A stretch of 64,000 bases of DNA from assembly GCA_021029095.1 (NCBI GenBank), contig JAJOHG010000010.1, positions 124,001 through 188,000 of the forward strand. The letters are read 5' to 3'. Each line of letters begins with the position of its first letter. The first letter of the stretch is position 1. Below, in pieces: positions 20,601-29,386 of the stretch. The notes beneath the pieces were generated by a model that did no database searches, had not been told where the DNA came from, and worked only from the letters and a program-made list of their open reading frames with translations. The stretch comes from Phellopilus nigrolimitatus (taxonomy: Eukaryota; Basidiomycota; Agaricomycetes; Hymenochaetales; Hymenochaetaceae). The position numbers and the translations under genes were made by a program.

Positions 20601-21020
20601 AAAGGGGAGAAAGTTTGGCTAGAAGCCCGGAACCTTGACATCGCCTCTCCATACAAGAAATTGTCCCCTAAACGCGAAGGTCCCTTCGAAATTAAGGACG
20701 TGCTATCCCCATGGTCTTATCGCCTGACTCTACCGGCCCGATGGCGAATCCACAACGTCTTCCATGCCTCCCTCCTGACTCGTTATGTGGAGACCGATAC
20801 CCACGGACCTACCCACGCAGAGCCACCACCTGACCTTGTCAATGGAGAAGAAGAATACGAGGTTGACGCAATACTACGTCATCGTTTCCCAAAGAACCGA
20901 AGACAATACCTCGTGTCCTGGAAAGGATGGTCATCGCTCCACAACTCGTGGCAGAAGGAATCGGACCTCAAAAATGCGAAAAAACTTCTCAACGACTATA
21001 AAAAGACCCATCGACTCTAA
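17604..21020 (+). CDS. pol: Pol polyprotein with chromodomain (outer element)
   Basis: There are 1138 residues from the first ATG in frame, but the frame is open upstream to 17520 and overlaps the end of gag in the -1 register, so the natural product is probably a Gag-Pol fusion. Domains: aspartic protease A-L-I-D-S-G-A (about residue 20), reverse transcriptase with Y-M-D-D (about 364), RNase H L-E-T-D-A-S-G (about 508), integrase zinc finger H-P-G-I ... C-A-I-C-Q-Q (about 731-775), DDE core (S-M-D-F-I-T-G, I-S-D-R-G-P-Q, G-E-T-E-R-V), and a C-terminal chromodomain with V-S-W-K-G-W (about 1090-1138). No stop or frameshift is visible. Without intact gag upstream, this copy cannot make particles alone. 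Confidence 0.95.
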   Translation: MKIPIGIHSRKEIVETTALIDSGAEGQFLDSTFVDIHQIPTKPLRRPIQVLNVDGTPNSEGEISRFTWRFIAIGEELIPIYFLVTSLGRETAILGLPWLRRINPKIDWEKRILDIPKQNPRSLSFARCESYAPPEERSFVAKITLNIRAKVNTAMDLAQRANAAKEQKPLEEIVPAHYHQFLKVFEQKASERFPPVRTYDHAIVLKPDFQPKDCKVYPMAPAEQKALDDFLDDNLKKGYIRKSSSPMASPFFFVGKKDGKLRGCQDYRKLNEGTVKNAYPIPLVSELLDKIQGAKYFTKLDVRWGYNNIRIKDGDQWKAAFKTNRGLFEPMVMFFGLCNSPATFQAFMDDTFRTVLLEGWVLIYMDDIFIMASDIPTLRERTRKVLAIGQDADLYFKPEKCVFEATQVEYLGLIISENSVSMDPVKLAGISQWPTPTNKTQVHSFLGFCNFYRQFIDHYAEIAAPLDALKREKTTWEWSDVHENAFQRLKGKFLEKPILQMPDKTRPFILETDASGVASAGTLKQLDSNGEPHPCGFISKQFDDTQRRYEIYDRELLAIIRGLEAWRHYLLGAPHKITIWCDHKNLTYFRAARRLSPRQARWSLFLSQFDHHIQYAPGKDNTTDPMSRRSDYLIDGKSEPDDPPLLPESVFIATTTFDFKTRLILRTKEDNFANEALNIIRSAGIPPFRSSLADWTEKDGIVFFKQKAYIPDDIELRRHAVQLYHDTPVMGHPGIYKTLALLKQHYWWPGMYIFVKKFVNGCAICQQMKINTHPTVPPLHPIPAEPNAHPFSTVSMDFITGLPESNGYDSLFVTVDHNLSKGIVLSPCNKTIDALGTAQLYHDNVYRRFGLPQKLISDRGPQFASKVFQELCKKLNITSALSTAFHPQTDGETERVNQEVEAYLRIYCGRHPETWADHLPDIEFAHNQREHSATKRSPFSLLMGYEPIAIPAADPNSDHPSVEERLRSLKALREEALAAHELAHMHMAARMTRNFTPFKKGEKVWLEARNLDIASPYKKLSPKREGPFEIKDVLSPWSYRLTLPARWRIHNVFHASLLTRYVETDTHGPTHAEPPPDLVNGEEEYEVDAILRHRFPKNRRQYLVSWKGWSSLHNSWQKESDLKNAKKLLNDYKKTHRL

Positions 21021-21052
21021 CACCATCCATCAGCTCCCACTTCCACTGTTCC

Positions 21053-21410
21053 ATGCCTTACTTCCACTTCCACATTCCCCACCTGCCCTCTGTCAACTGG
21101 ACCTTCGCCCTAGAAATCGGAGAATCCACCCCTCTCTTCCTGCAATTTATCATCGACCACACCAACTACCCCGACGACCGTCGCCTCGTAGTCCGCCTCG
21201 GCATCGACGTCCTCGAACAACAGATCCTCCACATCGTCTTCTGATCCATCCCACCTAGCCGCAGGCCTAACCGTCTATCCCGAGCCGTCCCTGCACGCAA
21301 CATACCCGTACAGATTGTTCCCCCTGAAGACCTCATCCCTGACCTCGACCCTGTCCCCGTCTATCGCGATGCCGCCACAGAGACCCCCGAGGCGCCTGAA
21401 CACCTTTGAT
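21053..21410 (+). CDS. Small extra ORF after pol with one internal stop
   Basis: A 63-codon frame (M-P-Y-F-H-F-H-I ... H-I-V-F) ends at TGA 21242-21244. The same frame continues with protein-like sequence (V-P-A-R-N-I-P-V-Q-I-V-P-P-E-D-L) to a second TGA at about 21408. It overlaps the start of the next ORF in another frame. It may be the first part of an accessory region whose stop is a recent mutation, or may be spliced to the following ORF. No homologue recognised. Confidence 0.35.
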
Positions 21411-22235
21411 CCGCTCCCGGCACCTCACACTCGGCTCCCCGTCTCTGGCAACCGGCCCAACCTCGACTTCGCCAACGATCGCTCTTTCCTCCGTCATGTC
21501 TTCGTCGATCCCGGTCTCGCCAGCCCCATCAGTCAAACCATCCGAGACTCTCAACGGCCCGATCTCGTCCGCTGGCAGAAGGCCCATGACCAAGCCGAGC
21601 AGAACCTCGCTATCGCCAATCGTATGGGCGAACATATCGATGAACTGCGCGACGAAAACGAGAAGGCAAAGTCTACGGCTCGCCGGCAAATTCGGCAAAT
21701 CTTGAAAGGAGCCCTCGATGCTGGTGTACTCGCTATCCTGGACGACTATCGACCCTCGAACGACCGCTTTCCCATCGATGAAGTCACAGGTGCCATTGAT
21801 CTCACCTCGCCTCCGCCTGGACTTCCGGTTCCTCCACCATCGACTCCGCCACCTCCTGCCGCACCATCACCGTCTCCGTCACCCCCCGATGAATTCATTG
21901 CCGGAACATCGCCACCAGTCACTCCACCCACGGCTCGTCCCTTCCGGCGCGCAGTCAATCCCTTCACGCAGTCCATGATGGGTGACGTCCCATTCTCTCA
22001 GATGTCACCTCAGGAGATCCAAGGACACCTTAACCGGCGCAATTCCCCTGAGAACTCCACGGCAACTCCGCTTCGAGTTCGGACACAATTCTCGCCTCGG
22101 GTCATCAGGTGCTTCACATGCGGCCAAGACGGACATCGGCAACAGGATTGTATTCGCTACCAATGCGGATGGTGCGACAGACTCGCCCCCGGACACTCTT
22201 CGACTAACTGCCCGCACACAAACCGTCATTATTAG
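21315..22235 (+). CDS. Extra 3' ORF with two zinc knuckles (outer element)
   Basis: The open frame has 306 codons; an ATG at 21369 (M-P-P-Q-R-P-P-R) may be the real start. It has a charged helical part (about residues 70-140), a Pro-rich linker (about 170-215), and at the C-terminus two CCHC knuckles: C-F-T-C-G-Q-D-G-H-R-Q-Q-D-C (CX2CX4HX4C) and C-G-W-C-D-R-L-A-P-G-H-S-S-T-N-C (CX2CX6HX4C). It lies between pol and the polypurine tract, where most Ty3/gypsy elements have no gene. The layout resembles a second nucleocapsid-like or Gag-like protein, perhaps an RNA-binding accessory factor. It is undamaged. Confidence 0.75.
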   Translation: MFPLKTSSLTSTLSPSIAMPPQRPPRRLNTFDPLPAPHTRLPVSGNRPNLDFANDRSFLRHVFVDPGLASPISQTIRDSQRPDLVRWQKAHDQAEQNLAIANRMGEHIDELRDENEKAKSTARRQIRQILKGALDAGVLAILDDYRPSNDRFPIDEVTGAIDLTSPPPGLPVPPPSTPPPPAAPSPSPSPPDEFIAGTSPPVTPPTARPFRRAVNPFTQSMMGDVPFSQMSPQEIQGHLNRRNSPENSTATPLRVRTQFSPRVIRCFTCGQDGHRQQDCIRYQCGWCDRLAPGHSSTNCPHTNRHY

Positions 22236-22636
22236 GGGCGGAACGTCCGCGATGACGTTAAACTAGAGGTCGTTGTGGGAACATGCGCGAAACCCTCTGC
22301 TTTCAGGTGATGCTGACAAACCTGGTCCAACGTTTTGGGTGAGCTTTATTGCTTTCGTTAAACCCTTCTTGAAGTTGTAGGCTCGCTCGAAACCTTCTGC
22401 TTGTTGGTGATGCTGAGAAACCTTCATGGCTGGAGATTTTCGGAATCCGGCATGGTCACGTCTTGTCTTGTCTCGCTTTTTCTTGTTGAGTTTCCCTTTA
22501 CTTTTCAGTCTTGACTTCCTTCTTGCGCATTGTAACTGCTTATTGGCGTTTATTTCGCCCTATTGCGTTTTCTTTTCGCCTTTCTTTTGTTTTCTTTGAC
22601 AGTTTCGGCGAACTGTCGGCCTTAAAGAGGGGGTAA
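22236..22636 (+). other. 3' untranslated region and polypurine tract of the outer element
   Basis: Non-coding. Two imperfect 40-bp direct copies of a sequence containing GGTGATGCTGA occur at about 22292-22330 and 22394-22430. AAAGAGGGGGTAA (22624-22636) abuts the 3' LTR and is the likely polypurine tract. Confidence 0.7.
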
Positions 22637-23141
22637 TGTTAGAACTTACCTTGCTTACCTCACGATCCCCCTTACATCATTCCTTCCTCGCTTAGTCAGG
22701 CCCTTCACCTTTCCATTATCTTTCCCTTAGTTCATGGCCTGACCCCTTCCTCATTATACACGCCCCTCTTAGGCGTTCCCCGCTCCACGCTCCACTGCCT
22801 CATTCCATGCTCCACAGTACACGCCCCTTACGGGCCTTTCCCTCACGATCCCCTCATGTCATGCTGCGCATGACTCCATAGCTCCACTGACATCATAGTC
22901 AGTCTCACAGTATATATAGGTACATCGCTGGGACCTTAAGCCCCAGCTTGACCTCCTTGTTCAGTAGCTAGCATAGTCTTGCTATTCATCGCCTTGCTCT
23001 TCATACTCTTGCGCCCAGCGCTTCACAGTCTTGCCATAGTCATCGTCGCCTTGTCACAGTCAAGCCTCACGTCACTCGTCACATCACTGTCCACAGTCAC
23101 GCTCCTCGCTCCATTAGGCAAGACCCTGTTACTCCGTAACA
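22637..23141 (+). repeat. 3' LTR of the outer element
   Basis: Matches 9338-9842 over all 505 bp by eye, with TATATATAG at about 22910. It is followed by the target duplication CATAA at 23142-23146. Confidence 0.9.
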
Positions 23142-23862
23142 CATAACATTTGACCTTCCTGGCTGCCAGGCACTTCTTTTCAAATTCCTATTTGAAGTCT
23201 TTCCATACTTAAGGGGTCCTTGAGCTATTCAAAAGCTTTGCTGGTGATTTGTCTGTCTGGGTGACTCTGTGCTGTTCCTCCTTTCCATGGGGTATCATTG
23301 TGGTTCCTCATGCAAGCCATTTCTTCTTATGCTTATCAATAAGGGAGTGATTTTTTGCATGAATAGGGTGAATAAATTCCTAAGTGACAGTTTGAAACAC
23401 TCTGGACAGCCCTGGGGGCTGCTGGGGAGGAGAGGCTGACGTTGGAAGTATGGGTGTCATCAACCAGTGTTTAGCATCTGTTGCCATCAAATTACCACTG
23501 AAAATTATGCAAACCCCTGTTCTTGATTTTTTTCAGACATCCACTCCTGGGTATGTTATTGACGTGGCCTCAATTTTGGTAGTTCCAGAGAACCTGACAG
23601 ACAGTCAAATCAGAGCACTGGATGGTATAGTAATTTGAGACCAATCTAGATAAGAACTGGATGAGATAACTATGGAATTACATTCAGCTGGAGTAAGGTA
23701 TCACTCTCCAAGTTATTTGGACACAATTGAATCAGTGGTTTTTGTGGTATGAGGCAAAGTTGTTGAAATGTGACGTGACAACCGGCATAAACTTTTGGCA
23801 TGTGACTGTACAATTGTGCTAAACCGGCAAAACCAGGCAAAAATGGCAAACTTGCCTGCGGA

Positions 23863-23945
23863 CGAGCAGTCGGATGATAACCAGCGCTGATGGACTGCGC
23901 AGACCCATGTAACACATGGTCCCCGGGCGTCAACTTCAAGCTTGT
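23863..23945 (+). promoter_or_regulatory. Conserved 5' flank of the DUF7330-like copies (copy 1)
   Basis: A block of about 75 bp (GATAACCAGCGCTGATGG, TGCGCAGACCCATG, then C-C-C-G-G-G-C-G-T-C-A-A-C-T-T-C) stands about 60-140 bp before the ATG at 24006. It recurs at about 25750-25830 (+, no gene directly after) and in reverse at about 29520-29445 before the third partial copy. Part of it, ACCATGTGTTACATGG, is an inverted repeat. Conservation upstream of paralogues suggests promoter or enhancer sequence. Confidence 0.4.
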
Positions 23946-24005
23946 GTTGGATAAAGCCTATCCTCCTATCTCCTCTCCTCCCCTCCCCACACGCCGCGCA
24001 ACCCC

Positions 24006-24446
24006 ATGATCGTCATCGACGACGCCGCGTCGCCCGACTTCAAAAGCCCCGCGGGCGCGCTGCAGCTGCCGCTCCCCGCGACCGCCCCGGGGCGCTCTGC
24101 CCCGCTGCCGTACGCGCGCGGGCTCCCAGAGGCCGCCCCGCTGCAGTACCCGCACGACGTGCCCGCGCACGTGCGCCGCAGCTTCCCGCGGGGCGAGCGC
24201 GCGCGACCGCGCTTCCTCAAGGCGTTCGCGGCCGCGGTGGGCGTGTGGTTCCTCCTGTGCATCCTCGCCGGGAGCTTCACAGACGTGGCCTCCAGCAGCG
24301 CGCGCGCCTATTCAAGCTTCGGCGGGTCGGTGCGTATCGGCACTTCATCTGTTCTGCGAAGGCAGCTTATGCAGATCTTGCGGAAACGAAAACAGAACAC
24401 GCGGACTTTGCTGGTGGAGACGAGCGACGTGCCTGCTGTGCTGTAA
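24006..24446 (+). pseudogene. Truncated DUF7330-like membrane protein gene (left-arm copy)
   Basis: The first-exon part of the intact gene at 26344-28017 is recognisable. It has an N-terminal M-I-V-I-D-D-A-A-S-P-D, a Pro/Ala-rich stretch, a basic R-A-R-P-R-F-L-K-A-F segment and one membrane span (A-A-A-V-G-V-W-F-L-L-C-I-L-A-G-S-F) around residues 78-97. The extracellular repeat exons that should follow are absent; the frame runs into unrelated sequence and stops at 24446. It could still encode a 146-residue tail-anchored peptide, but truncation of a larger gene is more likely. Confidence 0.55.
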
Positions 24447-24767
24447 TCCGGCTGGCGCTGGCGGTAGACTGGCCATTTCGTGTGTTTTCTTAGTCTTTTC
24501 TTTTTGCCTTTGGGCTTATCCGTGTGTATTGTATGTCATTTGTACACTGAACTTCGACACGAAGTATATGTATCAGGTTTCTCATATATATTGATTTGAA
24601 CGCGAGTGTCCCATTCGCGCGCGCGCACTGCGCATAAGTATGGCGAACAGCAGCCAAATGAACAGCGCGGCGGCACCGTATGGTCTCGCCGCGGAGGACG
24701 CGGGCGGGCGGGATGGCTGCATAGTGGGCGAATTAGGGCTCGAGAGGGAGGCGCAGTCGACACGATC

Positions 24768-25060
24768 CTACGCCTCGCAGCAGAAGCAATAGAAGCGGCT
24801 CCGCGGGCTTCCGGGCCATTCAGTTTCGAAGTCGCGCAGCGAGCACAGAAGGGGGCCGACGTCGATGACTGGGAAGAATCTCCTTGACGAGCGTTCTAGG
24901 CGCATCGCAGGCTCGGTACCGACAGTCTCGCAGCACCTGCTTTCCCGCCTCACCGCCGTGCCTTCTCTTCTGATCGTCTGCTCATGTACACAGACTTCAT
25001 CTGCGGCGCTGCAGCACAAATACCGATAATCGATAGGGTCCCAGGTGTGTTATATACATA
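24768..25060 (-). pseudogene. Isolated EPAMRLERSS box (family remnant)
   Basis: On the minus strand the frame contains T-E-P-A-M-R-L-E-R-S-S-R-R-F-F-P-V-I-D. A direct repeat at about 28260-28460 gives T-E-P-A-M-R-L-N-C-S-S-S-R-F-F-P-V-I. Both align to the C-terminal box of the arm genes. The surrounding sequence has no intact upstream exons, so this is a remnant or a very diverged member. Confidence 0.35.
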
Positions 25061-25199
25061 TGCACACTTCGTATGACTCTGACTACTGCGTCGACGAAGA
25101 TTCGCAGTCGGTTGCTTACTGCTTGAATACGAGAGCTATACGAATCCGTCAGCAGAACAACCTACCCAGCGACGCGTCATAGCAGATTAAGGGAAGGAG

Positions 25200-25720
25200 G
25201 TGAAGAGAGATCACAAGAACCCGATCTCCTTGACGCCTTCTTCAGCTCGTCGGCGGCTGCCCGGCCTACCGCCTTTCCCTCGCCCGCTTCTTCCCGCAGC
25301 GTTCAGCTCGCCTCTCTCCGCCCCTCGAAATACTTGCGCAGCACGCAGTCGTCGTCTGTGTTCGTCGCTTCTGCGCACATCGGAGAATGTGCGGGACGCT
25401 CGCGCGCGAGGACGGAGACGAGCCTGCGTCTTCTTCTCGCGTGTCTCGAGCGGCCGTGGGCTTCCATCCTCCGTCCCCTGTTTTCGCCCCCTTTCCACCT
25501 TGTTTCTTTTTCTTGTGTAACATCCAAGCCCCGCCTGCGACGAACAGCCGCACGGCTCGTGAACAGCGAGCATCTCGAACCCGCACGCGGGCCTCTCCTT
25601 AGAGCCCGCCTCCAATCTGCACAGATCTAGAGCAGCGCGCCCAAGAGTCGTCCGCCGCCGAGCCACCCAAGGCGCAGAAAGAGGGCGTCAAAGGAACGGC
25701 TCCCCTCGTTGTTCATACTT
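25200..25720 (+). other. GC-rich stretch with broken family sequence
   Basis: Near 25655-25720 the sequence GAGCCACCCAAGGCGCAG...GGCGTCAAAGG aligns to the EPA...SKE-coding box, but a one-base shift puts it in the wrong frame. Another partial match, in the other direction, is at 25226-25250. Several long overlapping frames on both strands are by-products of high GC. I find no gene I would defend here. Confidence 0.3.
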
Positions 25721-26000
25721 TGTACATATCAACTCGGGATCGCTCTGCGCGACAGCACAGGTCGGACGATAACCAGCGCTGGTCGGCTGCGCAGCCCCAT
25801 AGGTCCCGGGTGTCAACTTCGAGTTCGAGCTGAATAGATACATCCTCTTATCCTTCCTCCTTTCTCCACGCCGGGGATAGTGAAGTTCACCCATGTCCAT
25901 TTCCAATGATGTGTTGTGATAATACAACGCGTTGGAAATTTAATGCGTGCAAAAACCTTTCAAGAATGATATAATCAATTTGTACTGAAATAAGGGAAAT

Positions 26001-26001
26001 G

Positions 26002-26027
<26 letters not shown>
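26001..26027. repeat. (AT)n microsatellite
   Basis: An uninterrupted run of TA/AT dinucleotides, about 13 units, lies between the conserved flank at 25.75-25.87 kb and the 3' end of the DUF7330-like gene. Confidence 0.95.
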
Positions 26028-26032
<5 letters not shown>

Positions 26033-26343
26033 GTGCTGTAACAGAGGATATGAAAGCTGGGACTGCCTGTTATTTTCTTTCTCTCTTCTGGAACGTTTTC
26101 GCGTGCCTTACATGTACACGCTATTTTGTATGAACACAATATATGTAGCAGAATTCTTATACATCTTCATTCAAACGCGAGCGGCACATTTGCGCACCGT
26201 ATGTTACATGACAAGTACAACAACAAGAAAGCAACTCCTCAGATACATTCATTCACAAAAACTCACCTCAGGCGCCCTCACAGAATTGCCACTAGCCAAA
26301 GCACACCCCCCAAAAGAGCGACTGGCAAGGGCCCCTCGCCTCC

Positions 26344-28017
26344 TCACATCTCGCCCTCGGCCCCCAGGCCCAGGCCCACCTCCGCATTGCTCGTCTCCAA
26401 ATGCGCCCAGCCCCATCCCTGGCGCTCGCCCCACTCGCCCCACCACACGCGGCCGTCCGCCCTCCCCTTTCCCGCGCGGTGCACCTCCACCCCGCGCTCG
26501 CGCGCGCGCCCGCTCGGGTCCGCCACGCGCGCGTCGTACTCGACACGCGGCGCGCCGAAAACAGCGGACGTGCGCAGCGCGAACGCGCCCTCGAACGCCG
26601 GGTGCAGCGCCGCGCGCGCGCGCGCGTTCGAGGTCTTTAGGGTCAGGGTTAGGGGCGCGGAGGGGGAGTGAGAGGGGAAGAGGAGCGTGTTGGGCGCGTT
26701 GGACGTGAGTGATTGGATGGCGAAGCCCGGCGAGCCGGCGGGGGAGGAGAGCGCGATGGAGGTGTTTATCGCGCTTTTTGGTTCGATTCAGCTTGATTGG
26801 GACGGGAAGAGAGAGGAGGGAGAGGAGTGACGCACCCGTTGCTCGTCTTGAGGAGCAGTTCGGTCGCACGCGAGCTCGAGCTGCCTCCGCCGGCGTGCGA
26901 CATGGAGACGGACGCGGCGATGATCGCGTTGGACGTGACGAGCTTGAGCGAGGACGACGTGTTGTACGACCCCGTGATGGGTGCGTTGGACGTCTTGAGC
27001 GTGCCGGCCTGCACGTCTACATTCTGTTATGTTTTCTCATGTGAGCTACGTGGACAAACGGAAAGGGAAGCAGACGAAAAGCGAACCTCTGCGGCGATGC
27101 CCGCGTTGCTCGTCTTCAGGTCGAGCGCCCCGAATGCAAGGCCGGCGGCGAGCCCGTGGCGGAAGTTACTGAAGTCGGTCTCGAGCTTCTTGTATACGCG
27201 CCCCGGCGCGGCGGGGAGCCGCAGGACGACGTCGAAGCGCAGCATGTCGCGCGGGCGCAGCGGACGCCCCGCGCGCCAGTTGTGCGGCGTGAAGATGCCC
27301 ACGCCGTGTTCCTGTGCGTCGTTGAGATGGGCATCCGCCCCGGAGGAGTTCCGCGCGAGCCGGCAGACGGAGGCGCGGTCGAGCGCCTCGGGCGTCCAGT
27401 AGCCCACGCGCACGTCGACGGTGGCCATGTCCGTCTCGGACACCGTGTCGGAAGTAGCGGGCTCGATGCGCACGGAGCCGTGCGCGAGCGAGCCGCGCGA
27501 GAGCAGGTAGAGCCCCTCGGCGCCCGCGGGGAGCGCGAAGGAGACCTGCGAGTGGTACGGCGGGGTGTTCATTTTTTCCTTGGCCGGAAGGTCATAGGTG
27601 AGTGAGTTTTGCGCTTCAAAGTCGACTTGGAGGGGCGAGAGCGACGCAGGCCAGTCCGTGCGCTCGACGCACGCGCCGACCTCGCCCCTGGCGAACTCGG
27701 GCCAGTCGGTCGCAATGCCCTGTCATTATCGAAATGAGGAAGGGGAGTGCATATGAATGAAGTGAAGGAGGTGGGCTCACCCCGTGTGCGTGGTGCCTGC
27801 TGACGCCCGCGAGCTCGAGGGCGCTGCGCACGAGCATGGAGAGCATCAGCCAGATTAGCAGCGCGGCGGCAAACGCGCGCCAGAAGCGGCGCCGCGCGGG
27901 CTCGCCGCAGAGGAAGGTCGCAGGCGACTGCATGCCAGGCGTGTTTGTGTCGGGTGAGTTGAAGCTCGAGAGAGCGTGTGCAGAGTAGCCGGACTTGGCT
28001 GGGTCCTTCACGATCAT
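26344..28017 (-). CDS. Membrane-anchored protein with LKTSNA repeats (DUF7330/DUF4097-like)
   Basis: Four exons join in frame: 28017-27781, 27719-27087, 27008-26836 and 26773-26344, giving about 490 residues. There is a short N-terminal tail, then one membrane span (A-A-A-L-L-I-W-L-M-L-S-M-L, about residues 48-68) after a basic R-R-R-F-W-R, so the large C-terminal part probably faces outside or into the lumen. That part holds repeated strands of the type L-K-T-S-N-A/G, L-V-T-S-N-A-I-I and L-E-T-S-N-A-E-V, characteristic of DUF4097/DUF7330 beta-solenoid-like domains common in Agaricomycetes. Donors are GTGAGC, GTTCGC and GTGCGT. It sits at the centre of the inverted duplication, flanked by two decayed paralogues. 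Molecular function is not known for this family. Confidence 0.8.
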
Positions 28018-28179
28018 CAGTCAGCGTCGAGCGTTTGGGAATGGAATGCGAGAGGCAGGACGAGTGCTGTGCGCTGCGCTGCGCGCAGAGGGCGAGGCTT
28101 GCGCGAGGCTATAAGCTCTGCGAGGGTGCTTGTAGTGGGGCGACTCCGAAACTGAATGGCCCGGAAGCTCGCGGTGCAG

Positions 28180-28480
28180 CTTCTGCCGCTTCTGCTGCGA
28201 GGCGCAGTACGTGCGATTACTGCGCCTCCACTTCATCAGCGCAGCTAACGCAGTGATATATGACAGAGGGGTCGACGAGGATGACTGGGAAGAATCTGCT
28301 TGACGAACAATTTAGACGCATCGCAGGCTCGGTACCGCTACTCTTCCATGGCGCCTGGTTTCCCGCCTCACTGTCGCGCTTTCTCTTCTGCTCATGCGCT
28401 CAGAATTCGTCTGCGGAGCTGCGATACAAATCCAGAGAATCGATAGATTCGCAGGTACTGGCTTCGTATGACTCCTAATT
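28180..28480 (-). pseudogene. Second isolated EPAMRL box (family remnant, direct repeat of 24.85-25.05 kb)
   Basis: The minus strand reads E-P-A-M-R-L-N-C-S-S-S-R-F-F-P-V-I followed by V-D-P-S-V-I-Y-H and a stop. The segment GACTGGGAAGAATCT...GCATCGCAGGCTCGGTACC is shared with 24.86-24.92 kb in direct orientation. It is 5' of the DUF7330-like gene and transcribed in the same direction. No complete exon set is visible. Confidence 0.35.
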
Positions 28481-28862
28481 CCTTCGCAGGTTCGATTACG
28501 CAGTCTTCTGGCGTTGTCGGTCCACTGCAATGTAATGTGGACAGCATTCAGATACGACTAGTAACATGTGCTGTGACAAGAAGTGACCCGCCAACCAACG
28601 CCGTTTGGCACGCAAGGTTTGCTACAAACGACCTTCCTCCAGCACAACAAAGCTAAAACAGAAAAATTTGGCCGCACAATCTCTTTCGGACTCGTTACAA
28701 CAGATCTGAGAAGCTATTCCTTTTCTAAGTTCACTGTGGATTACGGAGGAAGCTTTTCTGCAAAGCGTGACACTTTGCTCACGTGATAATAGTCGTGCTC
28801 GAATGTGTCTACCGAGATTGTCCTCGACTTCGCCTTAATTTCCATTATGTGCCTTCGGGCTA

Positions 28863-29386
28863 TTAGACCATATCTTTCAGTGTACAAATGACGCCCCAAA
28901 ACGCCCGGATAAACCAGAAGGAAATAATACAAAGAAATCTTCCGTCCGCCAGCGGCAGCCGGACTACAGCACGACAGGCACGGTGCGCGTCTCCGCCAGC
29001 AGGGCCCGGGTGTTCTGTTTCGTTTCTACATAAGCCGGGTTCAAAAGAGACAAACGAAGTGCCGATACGCACCGACCCGCCGAAGCCCAAGTAGGCGCCG
29101 GCGCTGCTGAGGGCCACGTCTGCGAAGCTCCCGGCGAGGATGCACAGGAGGAGCCATACGCACACTGCAGCCGCGAACGCCTTTAGGAAGTGCGCGCGCG
29201 CGCGCTCGCCGTCCGTGAAGGCGCGGCGCGTGTGCGCCAGCGGGTACTGCACCAGGGTGGCTTCGGGGAGCCTAGGCGCATACGGCGGCGGTGCGGAGTA
29301 CTCCGGGGCGGTCGCGGGGAGGGCAGCTGCAGCGCGCCTACAGAACCTTTGGAGTCGGGTGACGCGGCGTCCTCAATGACGATCAT
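28863..29386 (-). pseudogene. Frameshifted DUF7330-like gene copy (right arm)
   Basis: It starts M-I-V-I-E-D-A-A-S-P-D-S at 29386 and after about 28 codons loses frame. The homologous sequence continues in another frame (Q-Y-P-L-A-H-T-R-R, then A-A-A-V-C-V-W-L-L-L-C-I-L-A-G-S-F) to about 28.87 kb. It is the inverted counterpart of 24006-24446 and is likewise truncated after the membrane span. The frameshift plus truncation make it a pseudogene. Confidence 0.65.

Larger units (their letters stand above)
9338..23141 (+). mobile_element. Ty3/gypsy (chromovirus) LTR retrotransposon, itself interrupted
   Basis: Both LTRs are 505 bp, start TGTTAG, end GTAACA, and show no difference by eye. The 5-bp target duplication CATAA is at 9333-9337 and 23142-23146. 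Order: LTR, primer-binding site, gag, -1-frame pol (protease, RT, RNase H, integrase, chromodomain), two extra reading frames, polypurine tract, LTR. Subtracting the inner element (6196 bp with one target copy) leaves about 7.6 kb. Identical LTRs and intact frames point to a very young insertion whose gag was then broken by a second retroelement. Confidence 0.95.
8780..23808 (-). mobile_element. Tc1/mariner-type DNA transposon, split by an LTR retrotransposon
   Basis: Terminal inverted repeats CAGTCACATGCCAAAAGTTT (8780) and the complement ending at 23808 are flanked by TA at 8778-8779 and 23809-23810. Removing the 13.8-kb insert leaves about 1220 bp, normal for a Tc1-like element. On the minus strand the left part (9289-8877) encodes the C-terminal half of a DDE transposase: M-E-D-G-A-P-I-H-K-S-N, then A-Q-S-L-D-M-N-P-I-G-H-L, the family's DNAPxHxS and PxSPDLNPIExxW motifs. 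The 5' half, right of the retroelement, contains several stops. The tail motif lacks the usual Pro-Asp and catalytic Glu context, so the element is inactive. Confidence 0.85.
8596..23862. mobile_element. Net insertion present only in the left arm; outer MITE-like sequence hosting nested elements
   Basis: Comparison with the unoccupied right-arm site near 29531-29533 shows that everything from about 8596 to 23862 was inserted into the left arm. The outermost layer is about 0.23 kb of non-coding sequence. It starts TTTTGCCATTGCCGCCTGG and ends with an inverted relative of that word (GCCTGGTTTTGCC in reverse complement). I could not define a target-site duplication, so its class is unknown. A Tc1/mariner relative sits inside it. 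Confidence 0.45.

Noticed and set aside
22292..22430. Two 40-bp direct repeats in the 3' region of the outer retroelement considered as a CRISPR-like or satellite array
   Set aside because: Only two imperfect copies with no regular spacers; better seen as local duplication in the element's 3' UTR.
25211..25666. 151-codon minus-strand frame in the GC-rich centre
   Set aside because: Mutually overlapping frames on both strands and a broken family box indicate non-coding, GC-driven openness.
26103..26708. Plus-strand frame of about 200 codons near the AT microsatellite
   Set aside because: It is antisense to the last exon of the DUF7330-like gene and is an Arg/Pro-rich low-complexity translation.
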